NCBI GenBank assembly: GCA_021846275.1
Contig: JAJZBZ010000005.1
Span: 1-64,000, forward strand
Direction: 5' to 3'
Length of the DNA stretch: 64,000 nt
From: Acidobacteriota bacterium
GTDB lineage: Bacteria > Acidobacteriota > Terriglobia > Terriglobales > Acidobacteriaceae
This document shows positions 45,965 through 53,798 of the stretch, piece after piece (within the stretch, counting starts at the first letter, position 1; each line of letters starts with the position of its first letter). The translations under genes and the position numbers were made by a program. Below the pieces are notes generated by a model, which was given only the letters and a program-made list of their open reading frames with translations, had not been told where the DNA came from and searched no databases.

Positions 45965-48331
45965 ATGAAGGTGATGATCAACAATGTGGATTATTCGGCG
46001 GCGCTGGATAGTGTGCATCCGATGACGCTGGAGCGGAAGCTGAACGAGCCGACGGTGTGTCAGCTTTGGGTGACGCTGGGGCGCGCGAGCACGTTGCCGA
46101 CGCCCGCGCGGAATCAGCCGGTGTTGATTGAGGGGGATGACGGGACGTTGTATTTCACGGGGTATCTGGCGGTGGCTCCGCTGCCGGAGTTTGCCGGAGT
46201 GGGGACGGCGGGACCGATTTATCGCTGGGCGCTGCAGGCGGTGAGCGATGAGATGGTGCTGAATATGCAGCCGATGACGCCGAGCGCTGGGCTGACGGGA
46301 GTGACGGCGGGCGAGGCGATGCAGACGCTGGCGGCCCATGCGGGCGTGACGGGACTGGGCGCGGCGATTCCGCTGAGCGTGAGCGGGCTGGGAGTGGCGT
46401 CGATGGCGCTGCCGGTGGGGAATTTTGTGCCGGATCCGGGATCGAACTGGAGCCAGGCGGCGGGTCTGGTGGCGGCGCAGGCGCGGGCGAGCTATCGCGC
46501 GGTGGGCGGGCAGATTACCGCGCAGCCGGTGGGGACGACGGTGCATGAGTTGAACGAGACGAATGGGACGCTGGTGCTGAGCAACCTGACGATGACGGCG
46601 ACGGTGGAGCGGGCGCTGGCCAACGACGTGACGGTGTGTGGCGGAAGCGAGCCGTGGGCGTATGTGACGGAGTATCTGCTTGGCGATGGGGTGACGAAGA
46701 CGTTTCAGTTGAACGAAGACCCGTTTTTCGAGACGACGGCGGAAGAGAAGATTATCAACAACGAGCTGTTCAACGAGCCGGCGATCAATGTGCAGAACTG
46801 GATGTTCACGGGCGCGGAGGAGTATTTTTCGCTGACGGGAGCGGGGTTGACGATCAATGGCGGAACGGGTGTGGACGGACAGGCGGCGCTGGTGTGGCGG
46901 GATGCGGTGGAGGCGGGTGGATCGCTGTATCTGGAGCTGATCGGGGTGACGCTTTCGCCGGGGAGCACGGGGATTGTGGGCGGGTTGTATGGGAATGGGG
47001 TGAATCAGGCGGGTTGCATTGCGGGGTTTCTGGTGGAGTCGGCGCAGGGAACGGGCGCGGTGTCCCTGGTGCCGCTGGTGAACGGAGTGGTGGCGGGGCC
47101 GGCGTATGCGGTGCAGACGGGGACGCAGTATACGCTGCGGGCGCGGGTGTGGTGTCCGCTGACGGAGCGTGTGACGCAGGTGTATCGGGTGGTGGGCGAC
47201 GCGGGCGCGATGAGCTTTGGCGGCGAGGATCAGATTGCCGGAGCGTCGATTGTGCTGGAGCTGGTGCCGGTGGTGAATGGGATTGCGGGAACGCCGGTGC
47301 CGCTGTATGACGGGTCGGTGGAGTATGCGCCGGGGAGCTATCAGGTGTGCGTGGCCAATAGCTGGAATCTGATTGGTTCGGTGCGCAGCGTGTACATGAC
47401 GAATCTGGGATCGGGCTGGGTGAGGAGCATGCCGCCGGGCGAGCAGATGGCGACGCGGAGGACGGGAACGATTGCCGAGGGCGGCGAATGCCACCTGCTG
47501 CGGACGGGGACAATTACGTTTTATACGGGGTATATTCCGGTGCTGGGCGAGTTGATTCAGGTTCAGTATCGGACGGTGGGGACGGCGGTGGGAAGGTGGG
47601 TGAACGAGGCGAGCCAGGCGGCGATGGAGGCGGTGGGAATGCCGGCGACGGCGCAGTGGATCGGGAGCGTGACGAATCCGAAGGCGAGGTCGAGCGCGGA
47701 TTGCCGGAACGCGGCAGAGGCGCTGGGAACGGCGGCGTCGAGCGTGAGCGCGGCGTGGGCGGGGACGTACAAGGTGGCCAGCGCGAACTGGGCGACGGGG
47801 CTGACGAGCGATGTGTGGCCTGGCGACGAGATGCTGCTGACGGCGCCGAGCGCGAACCTGAACGAGCAGGTGGCGGTGAGGACGGTGAAGCTGACGTACA
47901 AGCCGGGGACGCCGGACGTGATGAACTACGAGATCAGCTTTGCCAATGACTGGGCGAATGACCTGGCGGTGAAGACGTCGAAGACGGTACCGGTGACGGC
48001 GTGGCTGCCGGCGCTGATTGCGCCGACGTATCTGGCGGATGTGACGACGCTCCAGGTGACGACGATCGGAGCGGCGGAGCTGACGGTGAATGCGGGAGTG
48101 ACGCCGCCGACGGGAGGCGGGTTCGAGGTGAGGCGCAGGGACTTCAGCTTTCAGGCGGGAACGGATGCGGACCTGGTGATCCGCTCGACGGTGCCGGTGT
48201 TTCAGATTCCACGCGAGACGGAGGCGGATGCGTTTTATATACGGATGTATGACGGATCGACGCCGCCGAATTATTCGGAGCACTCGGTGGCGCTGTATGT
48301 GAATCTGCCGCTGGCGGCACAGGCGGTTTGA
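45965..48331 (+). CDS. Large tail/baseplate protein candidate
   Basis: The product has about 788 residues from ATG 45965, chosen because GGAGGAG sits 9 nt upstream; the open frame begins 14 codons earlier. The N-terminus (MKVMINNVDYSAALDSVHPM) and the following beta barrel with FTGYLAVAPLPE resemble baseplate hub domains. The central part has a carbohydrate-binding-like beta sandwich (residues about 285-480, with GVTLSPGSTGIVGGLYGN). The C-terminus has fibronectin-like strands (LQVTTIGAAELTVNAG). It is the largest virion-module gene apart from the giant protein. No tape-measure features (long coiled coil) are present. Confidence 0.6.
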   Translation: MKVMINNVDYSAALDSVHPMTLERKLNEPTVCQLWVTLGRASTLPTPARNQPVLIEGDDGTLYFTGYLAVAPLPEFAGVGTAGPIYRWALQAVSDEMVLNMQPMTPSAGLTGVTAGEAMQTLAAHAGVTGLGAAIPLSVSGLGVASMALPVGNFVPDPGSNWSQAAGLVAAQARASYRAVGGQITAQPVGTTVHELNETNGTLVLSNLTMTATVERALANDVTVCGGSEPWAYVTEYLLGDGVTKTFQLNEDPFFETTAEEKIINNELFNEPAINVQNWMFTGAEEYFSLTGAGLTINGGTGVDGQAALVWRDAVEAGGSLYLELIGVTLSPGSTGIVGGLYGNGVNQAGCIAGFLVESAQGTGAVSLVPLVNGVVAGPAYAVQTGTQYTLRARVWCPLTERVTQVYRVVGDAGAMSFGGEDQIAGASIVLELVPVVNGIAGTPVPLYDGSVEYAPGSYQVCVANSWNLIGSVRSVYMTNLGSGWVRSMPPGEQMATRRTGTIAEGGECHLLRTGTITFYTGYIPVLGELIQVQYRTVGTAVGRWVNEASQAAMEAVGMPATAQWIGSVTNPKARSSADCRNAAEALGTAASSVSAAWAGTYKVASANWATGLTSDVWPGDEMLLTAPSANLNEQVAVRTVKLTYKPGTPDVMNYEISFANDWANDLAVKTSKTVPVTAWLPALIAPTYLADVTTLQVTTIGAAELTVNAGVTPPTGGGFEVRRRDFSFQAGTDADLVIRSTVPVFQIPRETEADAFYIRMYDGSTPPNYSEHSVALYVNLPLAAQAV

Positions 48332-48353
48332 GGCGGAGCGAAGGAGCGACGGG

Positions 48354-48581
48354 ATGCGGATGATGAATGAGTTTGAGGCGCAGGTGCTGAGCGACCTGAG
48401 CGTGCTGAAGGCGCAGATGGTGGGACTGGTGGGCGATGGCAGCTCGGGACGGATCTGCGAGCTGGAGCGGCGGATGGAACGACACGAACAAAACTGGCAG
48501 CGGGCGCGGGGGTTCATGGCGGCGATGAGCGTGCTGATGGCGGTGGTGGAAGTGGCGATTGAGACCTGGCGGCGGCACTGA
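48354..48581 (+). CDS. Small XhlA-like membrane protein
   Basis: The product has 75 residues. The N-terminal 45 form a coiled coil (DLSVLKAQMVGL, ELERRMERHEQNW). One membrane helix follows (GFMAAMSVLMAVVEVAI, about 53-69) with a short basic tail. This layout matches XhlA/holin-accessory proteins that close phage tail operons. No endolysin gene is adjacent. Repeat DNA begins 3 bp after its stop. Confidence 0.6.
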   Translation: MRMMNEFEAQVLSDLSVLKAQMVGLVGDGSSGRICELERRMERHEQNWQRARGFMAAMSVLMAVVEVAIETWRRH

Positions 48582-48583
48582 GG

Positions 48584-49035
48584 CATTGCATGCGGCAGAC
48601 GCGACCTTCGGTCGCCACGGACTTTTGTGGCGCTCCCGCTGGTCGCGGGTGGGATTGGGCTGAGGACGACGGGAAAGCAAAAACATCAGCAAAGGCAGCG
48701 TTGGCGCTGGCATCTGTTTTCCCACCCAAGCGAATCCTGGATGGGGCCCCCGAAGTGGTGGAGGACGACGGGAAAAAGCAAAAGCAAGGGCTTTACTGAC
48801 GACTGACGGCTGACAACTGACGGCTGAAAAGCAGATTCCCTGCGGGAATGACAGCAAGAAAAGCAACGACAAAAGCATTGGCTGCGGCAAGAGCAACGGA
48901 TGCGCTTTTGCTGATTACTGACTACGGACTACTGACCACGGACTACTGACGGCTGACGGCTGACGACGGACGACGGACGGCTGAAAAGCAGATTCCCTGT
49001 GGGAATGACAACAGGAAAAGCAACGACAAAAGCGA
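48584..49035. repeat. Composite repeat cluster (C-D-A-B-A-B)
   Basis: A family C unit starts at 48584 with the hairpin GCGACC-TTC-GGTCGC. A family D unit (CCCACCCAAGCG, variant CCTGGATGGGGC) is at about 48721-48755. CTGACNN units lie at about 48798-48827. Family B (TTCCC-TGC-GGGAA) is at about 48829-48870, further heptamers at about 48908-48985, and a second family B copy (TTCCC-TGT-GGGAA) at about 48985-49030. Confidence 0.9.
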
Positions 49036-49142
49036 GAGTAGCCACAACGTCTGCATTGTGGCGGGATGGTGTGGGCTTTACAGGCGGCGGCTGGTGCGCG
49101 GAGAATGGTGGTGGAAGCAAAGACTGATTGGGGATGACTGCC

Positions 49143-49325
49143 ATGCCGCTTTCCGGTGAAGCGATTCGCCTGATGAACTACATCGACGATGTGTCGGTGA
49201 CACTGCGCCGGATTCTCTCCGGCGTTGCGACGCTGGATGAGGATGAGCGGGAGTTGGTTTCCAGCCACCTGTTGCAGGCGCGGCCCAGTTCGCAGGATGT
49301 GCTGGACGCGCTGAAGCCGCGCTGA
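49143..49325 (+). CDS. Small protein of unknown function
   Basis: The product has 60 residues from ATG 49143 (frame open from 49128). It is probably all helical and acidic: MPLSGEAIRLMNYIDDVSVT, then RRILSGVATLDEDERELVSS. No motif is recognised. It lies 17 bp upstream of the dehydrogenase-domain gene on the same strand and is probably co-transcribed with it. Confidence 0.5.
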   Translation: MPLSGEAIRLMNYIDDVSVTLRRILSGVATLDEDERELVSSHLLQARPSSQDVLDALKPR

Positions 49326-49341
49326 AGCCGCGGATCGACCG

Positions 49342-49902
49342 ATGAACTCATCGATGACGACGGTTGCCATCATCGGGGCTGGCCCGCTGGGGCGGAGCCT
49401 GGCGCTGCGCGCTGCGCGCGCCGGATTGCGGGTGGCGCTGGAGGACGTGATGCCGGCCAACCTGCGGCATGCGCAGGAGGCGATGCGGACGAGCCTGGGC
49501 GAGGCGCTGGCGAGCGAGCGGGCGGCACCGCGTGTGGAGTTCGCTTCGACGGTGGAAGAGGCGGTGCGCGAGGCGGAGATTGCCATTGATTGCGTGCCGG
49601 ATGAGCTGGAGTCGAAGCTGGAGATTTTCAGCCTGCTGGACAGGATGGCTCCGCCACGCACGATACTGATGACGCCGCTGATGGCGGTGTCGATCGCCGA
49701 TCTGGCGAGCTGCACGTATCGCGCGGAGCGCTGCGTGGCGATTGCGATGAATGCGAAGGAACTGACGACGCTGCCGGAGACAGGCGCGGTGATTCCGCTG
49801 GTGCGCACGGAGAAGACGCTGGCCGAGGTGGAAGCGGCGGTTGCAGCATTCTGGCGCGGGATGGGATGCGGTGTCGCGTTCTCGACGGACTACGGACGCT
49901 GA
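49342..49902 (+). CDS. 3-hydroxyacyl-CoA dehydrogenase NAD-binding domain protein, short
   Basis: This 186-residue protein is a lone Rossmann domain. The dinucleotide-binding motif is VAIIGAGPLGRSLALRAARA at the N-terminus (GxGxxG), followed by the acid that binds the ribose (LEDVMP) and the segment IAIDCVPDELESKLEIFSLL typical of this family. The C-terminal helical dimerisation domain that completes the catalytic site is missing, and the protein ends soon after. It may be a truncated relic or a stand-alone NAD-binding regulator. The neighbouring genes do not suggest fatty-acid oxidation. Confidence 0.75.
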   Translation: MNSSMTTVAIIGAGPLGRSLALRAARAGLRVALEDVMPANLRHAQEAMRTSLGEALASERAAPRVEFASTVEEAVREAEIAIDCVPDELESKLEIFSLLDRMAPPRTILMTPLMAVSIADLASCTYRAERCVAIAMNAKELTTLPETGAVIPLVRTEKTLAEVEAAVAAFWRGMGCGVAFSTDYGR

Positions 49903-50028
49903 TCCTGCGGGCCGCTCAAGCAGTTTCACAATAGGTGTACCCAGCGAGACTGGAACTTCGCGCAGCTTTTTCTCAAGAAAAGCTGCACCTCACGATGTCG
50001 GATCGGGCATTGGAATCGCGATTCTGCT

Positions 50029-50244
50029 TTAACGGGATTCGCGCAGAGAGCGTCCGTCGGGGTCGAGGCCGATGGGGATGCCGCGCTCGTCGAGGCCGGC
50101 GGCGAGCGGGATGCGACGATATCTGCGCACGGATTTGCGGCGCGGCCTGCCGATGAATTCATCAAGACGGAAAAAACCCGCGACCATGACAGCCAGTAAC
50201 GGCGCGGCGATAAGCATTGCGGTCAGATTCGAACTGGTTTCCAT
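50029..50244 (-). CDS. Small single-helix membrane protein
   Basis: The product has 71 residues. A membrane helix spans about residues 8-25 (TAMLIAAPLLAVMVAGFF). A basic cytoplasmic stretch (GRPRRKSVRRYRRIP) and a short acidic tail with DERGIPIGLDPDGR follow. AGGGGG lies 5-10 nt upstream of ATG 50244. It is convergent with the dehydrogenase-domain gene. No family function is known. Confidence 0.6.
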   Translation of the reverse strand: METSSNLTAMLIAAPLLAVMVAGFFRLDEFIGRPRRKSVRRYRRIPLAAGLDERGIPIGLDPDGRSLRESR

Positions 50245-50331
50245 CGTGTCCCCCTGCGGCGGCTTCAGAGGAAGCAACGCACAAGAAGGTCATCGACGGA
50301 CCATTGACGAACTTCAATGACCAAAGTAATG

Positions 50332-50700
50332 CATTGCATGCAGCGGACGCGCGCTTTGCGCGCCACGACCATTTGTGGCCGCTTCCGTTGGTCGCGGGTG
50401 GGCGCTTGTTGCGTACGACAGGAAAGACAGAAGCAGATTCCCTGCGGGAATGACAATAAAAAAGCATTGCATGCAGCGGACGCGCGCTTTGCGCGCCACG
50501 GACGGTTGTTACCGCTCCCGCTGGTCGCGGGTGGGATTGGCTGAGGACGACGCTGTTTTCCCACCCAAGCGGAGCTTGGATGGGGCACCCGGCTGCTGAC
50601 CACTGACGGCTGACTACTGACGGCTTGGAAGCAGATTCGCTGCGGGAATGAGCATTGCATGCAGCGGACGCGCGCTTTGCGCGCCGCAGGTGGTTGCGGG
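50332..50700. repeat. Composite repeat cluster (C-B-C-D-A-B-C)
   Basis: Family C units start at 50332, 50465 and 50652. Family B copies lie at about 50432-50460 and 50628-50650. A family D unit (CCCACCCAAGCGGAGCTTGG) is at about 50560-50590, and CTGACNN heptamers at about 50593-50626. The last C unit is truncated and runs into the stop codon of comM. Confidence 0.92.
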
Positions 50701-52260
50701 TCAGGCCCAGTAGCTGCGGTCGAGGGTGCGGTACTGGATGGCTTCGGCGAGGTGGGGGACGGCGAGTGTTTCCGAGGCTTCGAGGTCGGCGATGGTGCGG
50801 GCGACTTTGAGGATGCGGTCATGAGCGCGCGCGCTGAGGCCCTGCTGCTGCATGGCGCGTTCGAGCAGGCGTTCGGCGTCGGGGCCGAGTTCGCAGTGGG
50901 CGCGGATCTGGCGCGTGGACATCTGTGCGTTGGAGAAGATTTTGTCCTTGCCGCGATGGAAGCGCTGACGCTGGAGTTCGCGCGCGGCCATGACGCGGTC
51001 GCGAATATGGGCCGAGCCTTCGGCTGCTGCTGCACCGCGGAGTTCCTTGTACTGGACGGCGGGGACTTCGATGTGGATGTCGATGCGATCGAGCAGCGGG
51101 CCGGAGACTTTGGAGACGTAGCGCTGGATCATGGGCGGGGTACACATGCACTCGCGGGATTTGTCGTTGAAGTAGCCGCAGGGGCAGGGATTCATGGCGG
51201 CGGCGAGCATGAAGCGCGCGGGAAAGGTGAGCGACATGCTGGCGCGTGCGATGGTGACGGTGTGCTCTTCGAGCGGCTGGCGGAGGACTTCGAGGACGTT
51301 GCGGGGAAACTCGGGGAGTTCGTCGAGAAAGAGCAGTCCGTTGTGGGCGAGCGAGACTTCGCCGGGACGCGGGACGGCTCCGCCGCCGATGAGGCCGGCG
51401 TCGGAGATGGTGTGGTGAGGCGAGCGGAACGGGCGGTGTGCGACGAGGCCGGCGGCGGAGTCGAGAACGCCGGCGACGGAGTGGATTTTGGTGGTTTCCA
51501 GCGCCTCTTCAAAGGTGAGCGGAGCCAGGATGGACGGCAGGCGGCGGGCGAGCATGGTTTTGCCGGAGCCGGGCGGGCCGATCATGAGGATGTTGTGGCC
51601 ACCGGCGGCGGCAACCTCCAGCGCGCGCTTGGCGGTCTGCTGGCCGCGCACGTCGCTGAAGTCGGCGGGAAAGTGTTGCAGCTCGGCCAGGAGCGCGTCA
51701 GTGGCGACCTGGAACGGCTCGCGCTGGACGTGGCCGAGGAGCGTCGAGTTGAGCAGATCGACGACATCAGCGAGGGTGGTGACCGGGAAGATTTTGACGC
51801 CCTCGACGACAGCGGCCTCGGGCGCGTTGACGGCGGGAACGAGCAGGTGGGGAATGCCGCGCTCGCGGGCGAGAATGGCCACCGAAAGAATGCCGGGGAC
51901 GGGACGCAGCGCGCCGTCGAGGCCGAGTTCGCCGACGAGCAGATAGGAGCCGAGGTCTTTGATGTTGAGGATGCCGAAGGCGCTGAGGATGCCGATGGCG
52001 ATGGGAAGATCGAAGCCGGCGCCTTCTTTTTTCAGGTCAGCGGGCGCGAGGTTGATGGTGATGTGCGTGGGCGGCACCTGGTAGCCGGAGTTCTTCATCG
52101 CCGAGCGCACGCGGTCTCGACTCTCGCGCACGGCAGCATCGGGCAGGCCAACGGTGTGGAAACGATCCTCCTCAAGGGCGATTCCGCTGAGATCAACCTC
52201 AACATCGATGAGATTGGCATCGATGCCGTAGACGGCAGCACTGAGAACTTTGGCAAGCAT
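50701..52260 (-). CDS. comM: YifB/ComM family magnesium-chelatase-like AAA+ ATPase
   Basis: This 519-residue protein has an N-terminal Lon-like fold (1-190), followed by an AAA+ magnesium-chelatase-type module with Walker A GPPGSGKT at 228-235, Walker [12 protein letters not shown] (near 311) and the Cys-rich insert [17 protein letters not shown] (near 362) typical of this family. A C-terminal lid ([20 protein letters not shown]) ends it. ComM is a helicase that extends branch migration during natural transformation. It is complete. Repeats flank both ends. It is on the same strand as the trmD cluster but separated by 656 bp of repeat DNA. Confidence 0.95.
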   Translation of the reverse strand: MLAKVLSAAVYGIDANLIDVEVDLSGIALEEDRFHTVGLPDAAVRESRDRVRSAMKNSGYQVPPTHITINLAPADLKKEGAGFDLPIAIGILSAFGILNIKDLGSYLLVGELGLDGALRPVPGILSVAILARERGIPHLLVPAVNAPEAAVVEGVKIFPVTTLADVVDLLNSTLLGHVQREPFQVATDALLAELQHFPADFSDVRGQQTAKRALEVAAAGGHNILMIGPPGSGKTMLARRLPSILAPLTFEEALETTKIHSVAGVLDSAAGLVAHRPFRSPHHTISDAGLIGGGAVPRPGEVSLAHNGLLFLDELPEFPRNVLEVLRQPLEEHTVTIARASMSLTFPARFMLAAAMNPCPCGYFNDKSRECMCTPPMIQRYVSKVSGPLLDRIDIHIEVPAVQYKELRGAAAAEGSAHIRDRVMAARELQRQRFHRGKDKIFSNAQMSTRQIRAHCELGPDAERLLERAMQQQGLSARAHDRILKVARTIADLEASETLAVPHLAEAIQYRTLDRSYWA

Positions 52261-52301
52261 AAGCGGTTAACGCCGAGTGTAGCATCCATTGCACGGAGAA
52301 G

Positions 52302-52866
52302 GCATTGCATGCAGGCATTGCATGCAGCAGCCGCGCGCTTTGCGCGCCACGGACGGTTGTTACCGCTCCCGTTGGTCGCGTGTGGGATTGGCTGAGGACG
52401 ACGCTGTTTTCCCACCCAAGCGGAGCTTGGATGGGGCACCCGAAATGGTGGAGGGTGACAGGAAAAGCAAAGGCAAGGAATTTACTGACCACTGACGGCT
52501 GACTACTGACGGCTGAGAAGCAGATTCCCTTCGGGAATGACAACAAAAGGCATTGCATGCAGCAGCCGCGCGCTCTGCGCGCCACGGACGGTTGTTACCG
52601 CTCCCGTTGGTCGCGTGTGGGCGCTTGCTGAGGACGACGGGAAAGCAAAACATCAGCAAAGGCAGCGATGGCGCTGGCATCTGTTTTTCCCACCCAAGCG
52701 GAGCTTGGATGGGGCACCCGGCTGCTGACCACTGACGGCTGACTACTGATGGCTGAAAAGCAGATTCCCTTCGGGAATGACAACAAAAGAGCAAAGGCAA
52801 AAACAACAGCAAAGGCAGGAGCGAGTGCAGGGCCTTCACTGACGACTGACTACTGACGACTGAGCA
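52302..52866. repeat. Composite repeat cluster, two rounds of C-D-A-B
   Basis: Family C starts at 52302 (an 11-bp partial) and 52313, D at about 52408-52442, heptamers at about 52484-52516, and B (TTCCC-TTC-GGGAA) at about 52518-52548. A second C unit begins at 52550, D at about 52688-52722, heptamers at about 52724-52753 and B at about 52756-52790. A spacer and a last heptamer array to 52866 follow. The order C-D-A-B occurs twice in the same orientation. It fills the comM-trmD gap. Confidence 0.93.
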
Positions 52867-52916
52867 GCAGATGCCTCTGCGGGATGTGGCGAAGGACGCC
52901 GATGCAGGCCAGTGGG

Positions 52917-53798
52917 TCAGGACTGGCGCAGGCGGACGAGCGTTTGCCGGTCTTCCTCGCTCAGGGTGGCGGCTTCCAACAGGTCTGGACGGTTGCGAAG
53001 CGTCGTGGCCAGTTGCTGCTCTCTGCGCCAGCGGCGGATGGCTTGGTGGTCGCCGCTCAGGAGCGCCTGGGGAACGTGGAGGCCGCGAAATTCGGCGGGG
53101 CGCGTGAAGTGGGGATAGTCGAGGAGGCCGCCGGAGCCGTGCTGACTGCGCGGAACCTGACTGCGCTGGACAGGATTGTGCAAACCACCTTCCGTGTCGT
53201 TTTCAGCCAACAAATCCATCGTCGAATCTTCCAGCCCGAAGCTCTCATACGCGGCTGAGGCAGCGTTGCCCAGCACGCCGGGAATCAGGCGCACAACTGC
53301 ATCCGCAACCACGGCCGCAGGCAGTTCGCCGCCGCTGAGGACGTAGTCGCCGATGGAGAGTTCGCGGTCGCAGTAGAGCTGGCGGATGCGGTCGTCGATG
53401 CCCTCGTAGCGTCCGCAGAGCAGCACAATGCGCTCCAGCCCCGCAAGCTCCCGCGCAACGGTCTGCGTGAAACGCTCCCCTTGCGCAGCCAGCAGAATCA
53501 CCGACTCGCGGCTCTGCGGGTCGCGCTGGCTCGCCGGCAAAACTCCCAGCGAGTCAAGCGCCTCAGCCAGCGGCTCCGGCTTCAGAACCATCCCCTCGCC
53601 GCCGCCAAACGGGCGATCATCCACCGTCCGATGCGCGTCATGCGTAAACTCGCGCAGATCGTGGACGCGAAGCTCCACAAGGCCGCGCGCAGCGGCACGG
53701 GCAACCACACCGTGGCTCAGGAATCCGTCAAAGAATCCCGGAAAAATGCTCACGATATCGATGCGCTGTCGATGCGCCGACGGATGAATCTCAGCCAT
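52917..53798 (-). CDS. trmD: tRNA (guanine-N1)-methyltransferase TrmD
   Basis: This 293-residue SPOUT methyltransferase makes m1G37 in tRNAs. Motifs: IDIVSIFPGFFDGFLSHGVV at the N-terminus, DDRPFGGGEGMVLKPEPL (near 67), LCGRYEGIDDRI and SIGDYVLSGGELPA with the deep trefoil knot. The C-terminal domain contains an unusual insertion (about 205-228, with GGLHNPVQRSQVPRSQHGSG) and then the usual LLDYPHFTRP. The family is usually about 240-255 residues. Its ATG (53798) overlaps rimM's stop by 8 bp (ATGGCTGA). The codon style here is G-ending, unlike other minus-strand genes. Confidence 0.95.
   Translation of the reverse strand: MAEIHPSAHRQRIDIVSIFPGFFDGFLSHGVVARAAARGLVELRVHDLREFTHDAHRTVDDRPFGGGEGMVLKPEPLAEALDSLGVLPASQRDPQSRESVILLAAQGERFTQTVARELAGLERIVLLCGRYEGIDDRIRQLYCDRELSIGDYVLSGGELPAAVVADAVVRLIPGVLGNAASAAYESFGLEDSTMDLLAENDTEGGLHNPVQRSQVPRSQHGSGGLLDYPHFTRPAEFRGLHVPQALLSGDHQAIRRWRREQQLATTLRNRPDLLEAATLSEEDRQTLVRLRQS

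Noticed and set aside
34650-48580. Heptamer arrays as iterons of a replication origin
   Set aside because: Iterons are in one block beside a rep or dnaA-type gene. Here the arrays are scattered at gene ends, degenerate and inverted, without initiator genes.
52289-52740. Short open frames inside the repeats giving conserved Arg-rich peptides such as RALRATDGC
   Set aside because: They are translations of family C and D repeats, recur only because the DNA repeats, and lack ribosome-binding sites.
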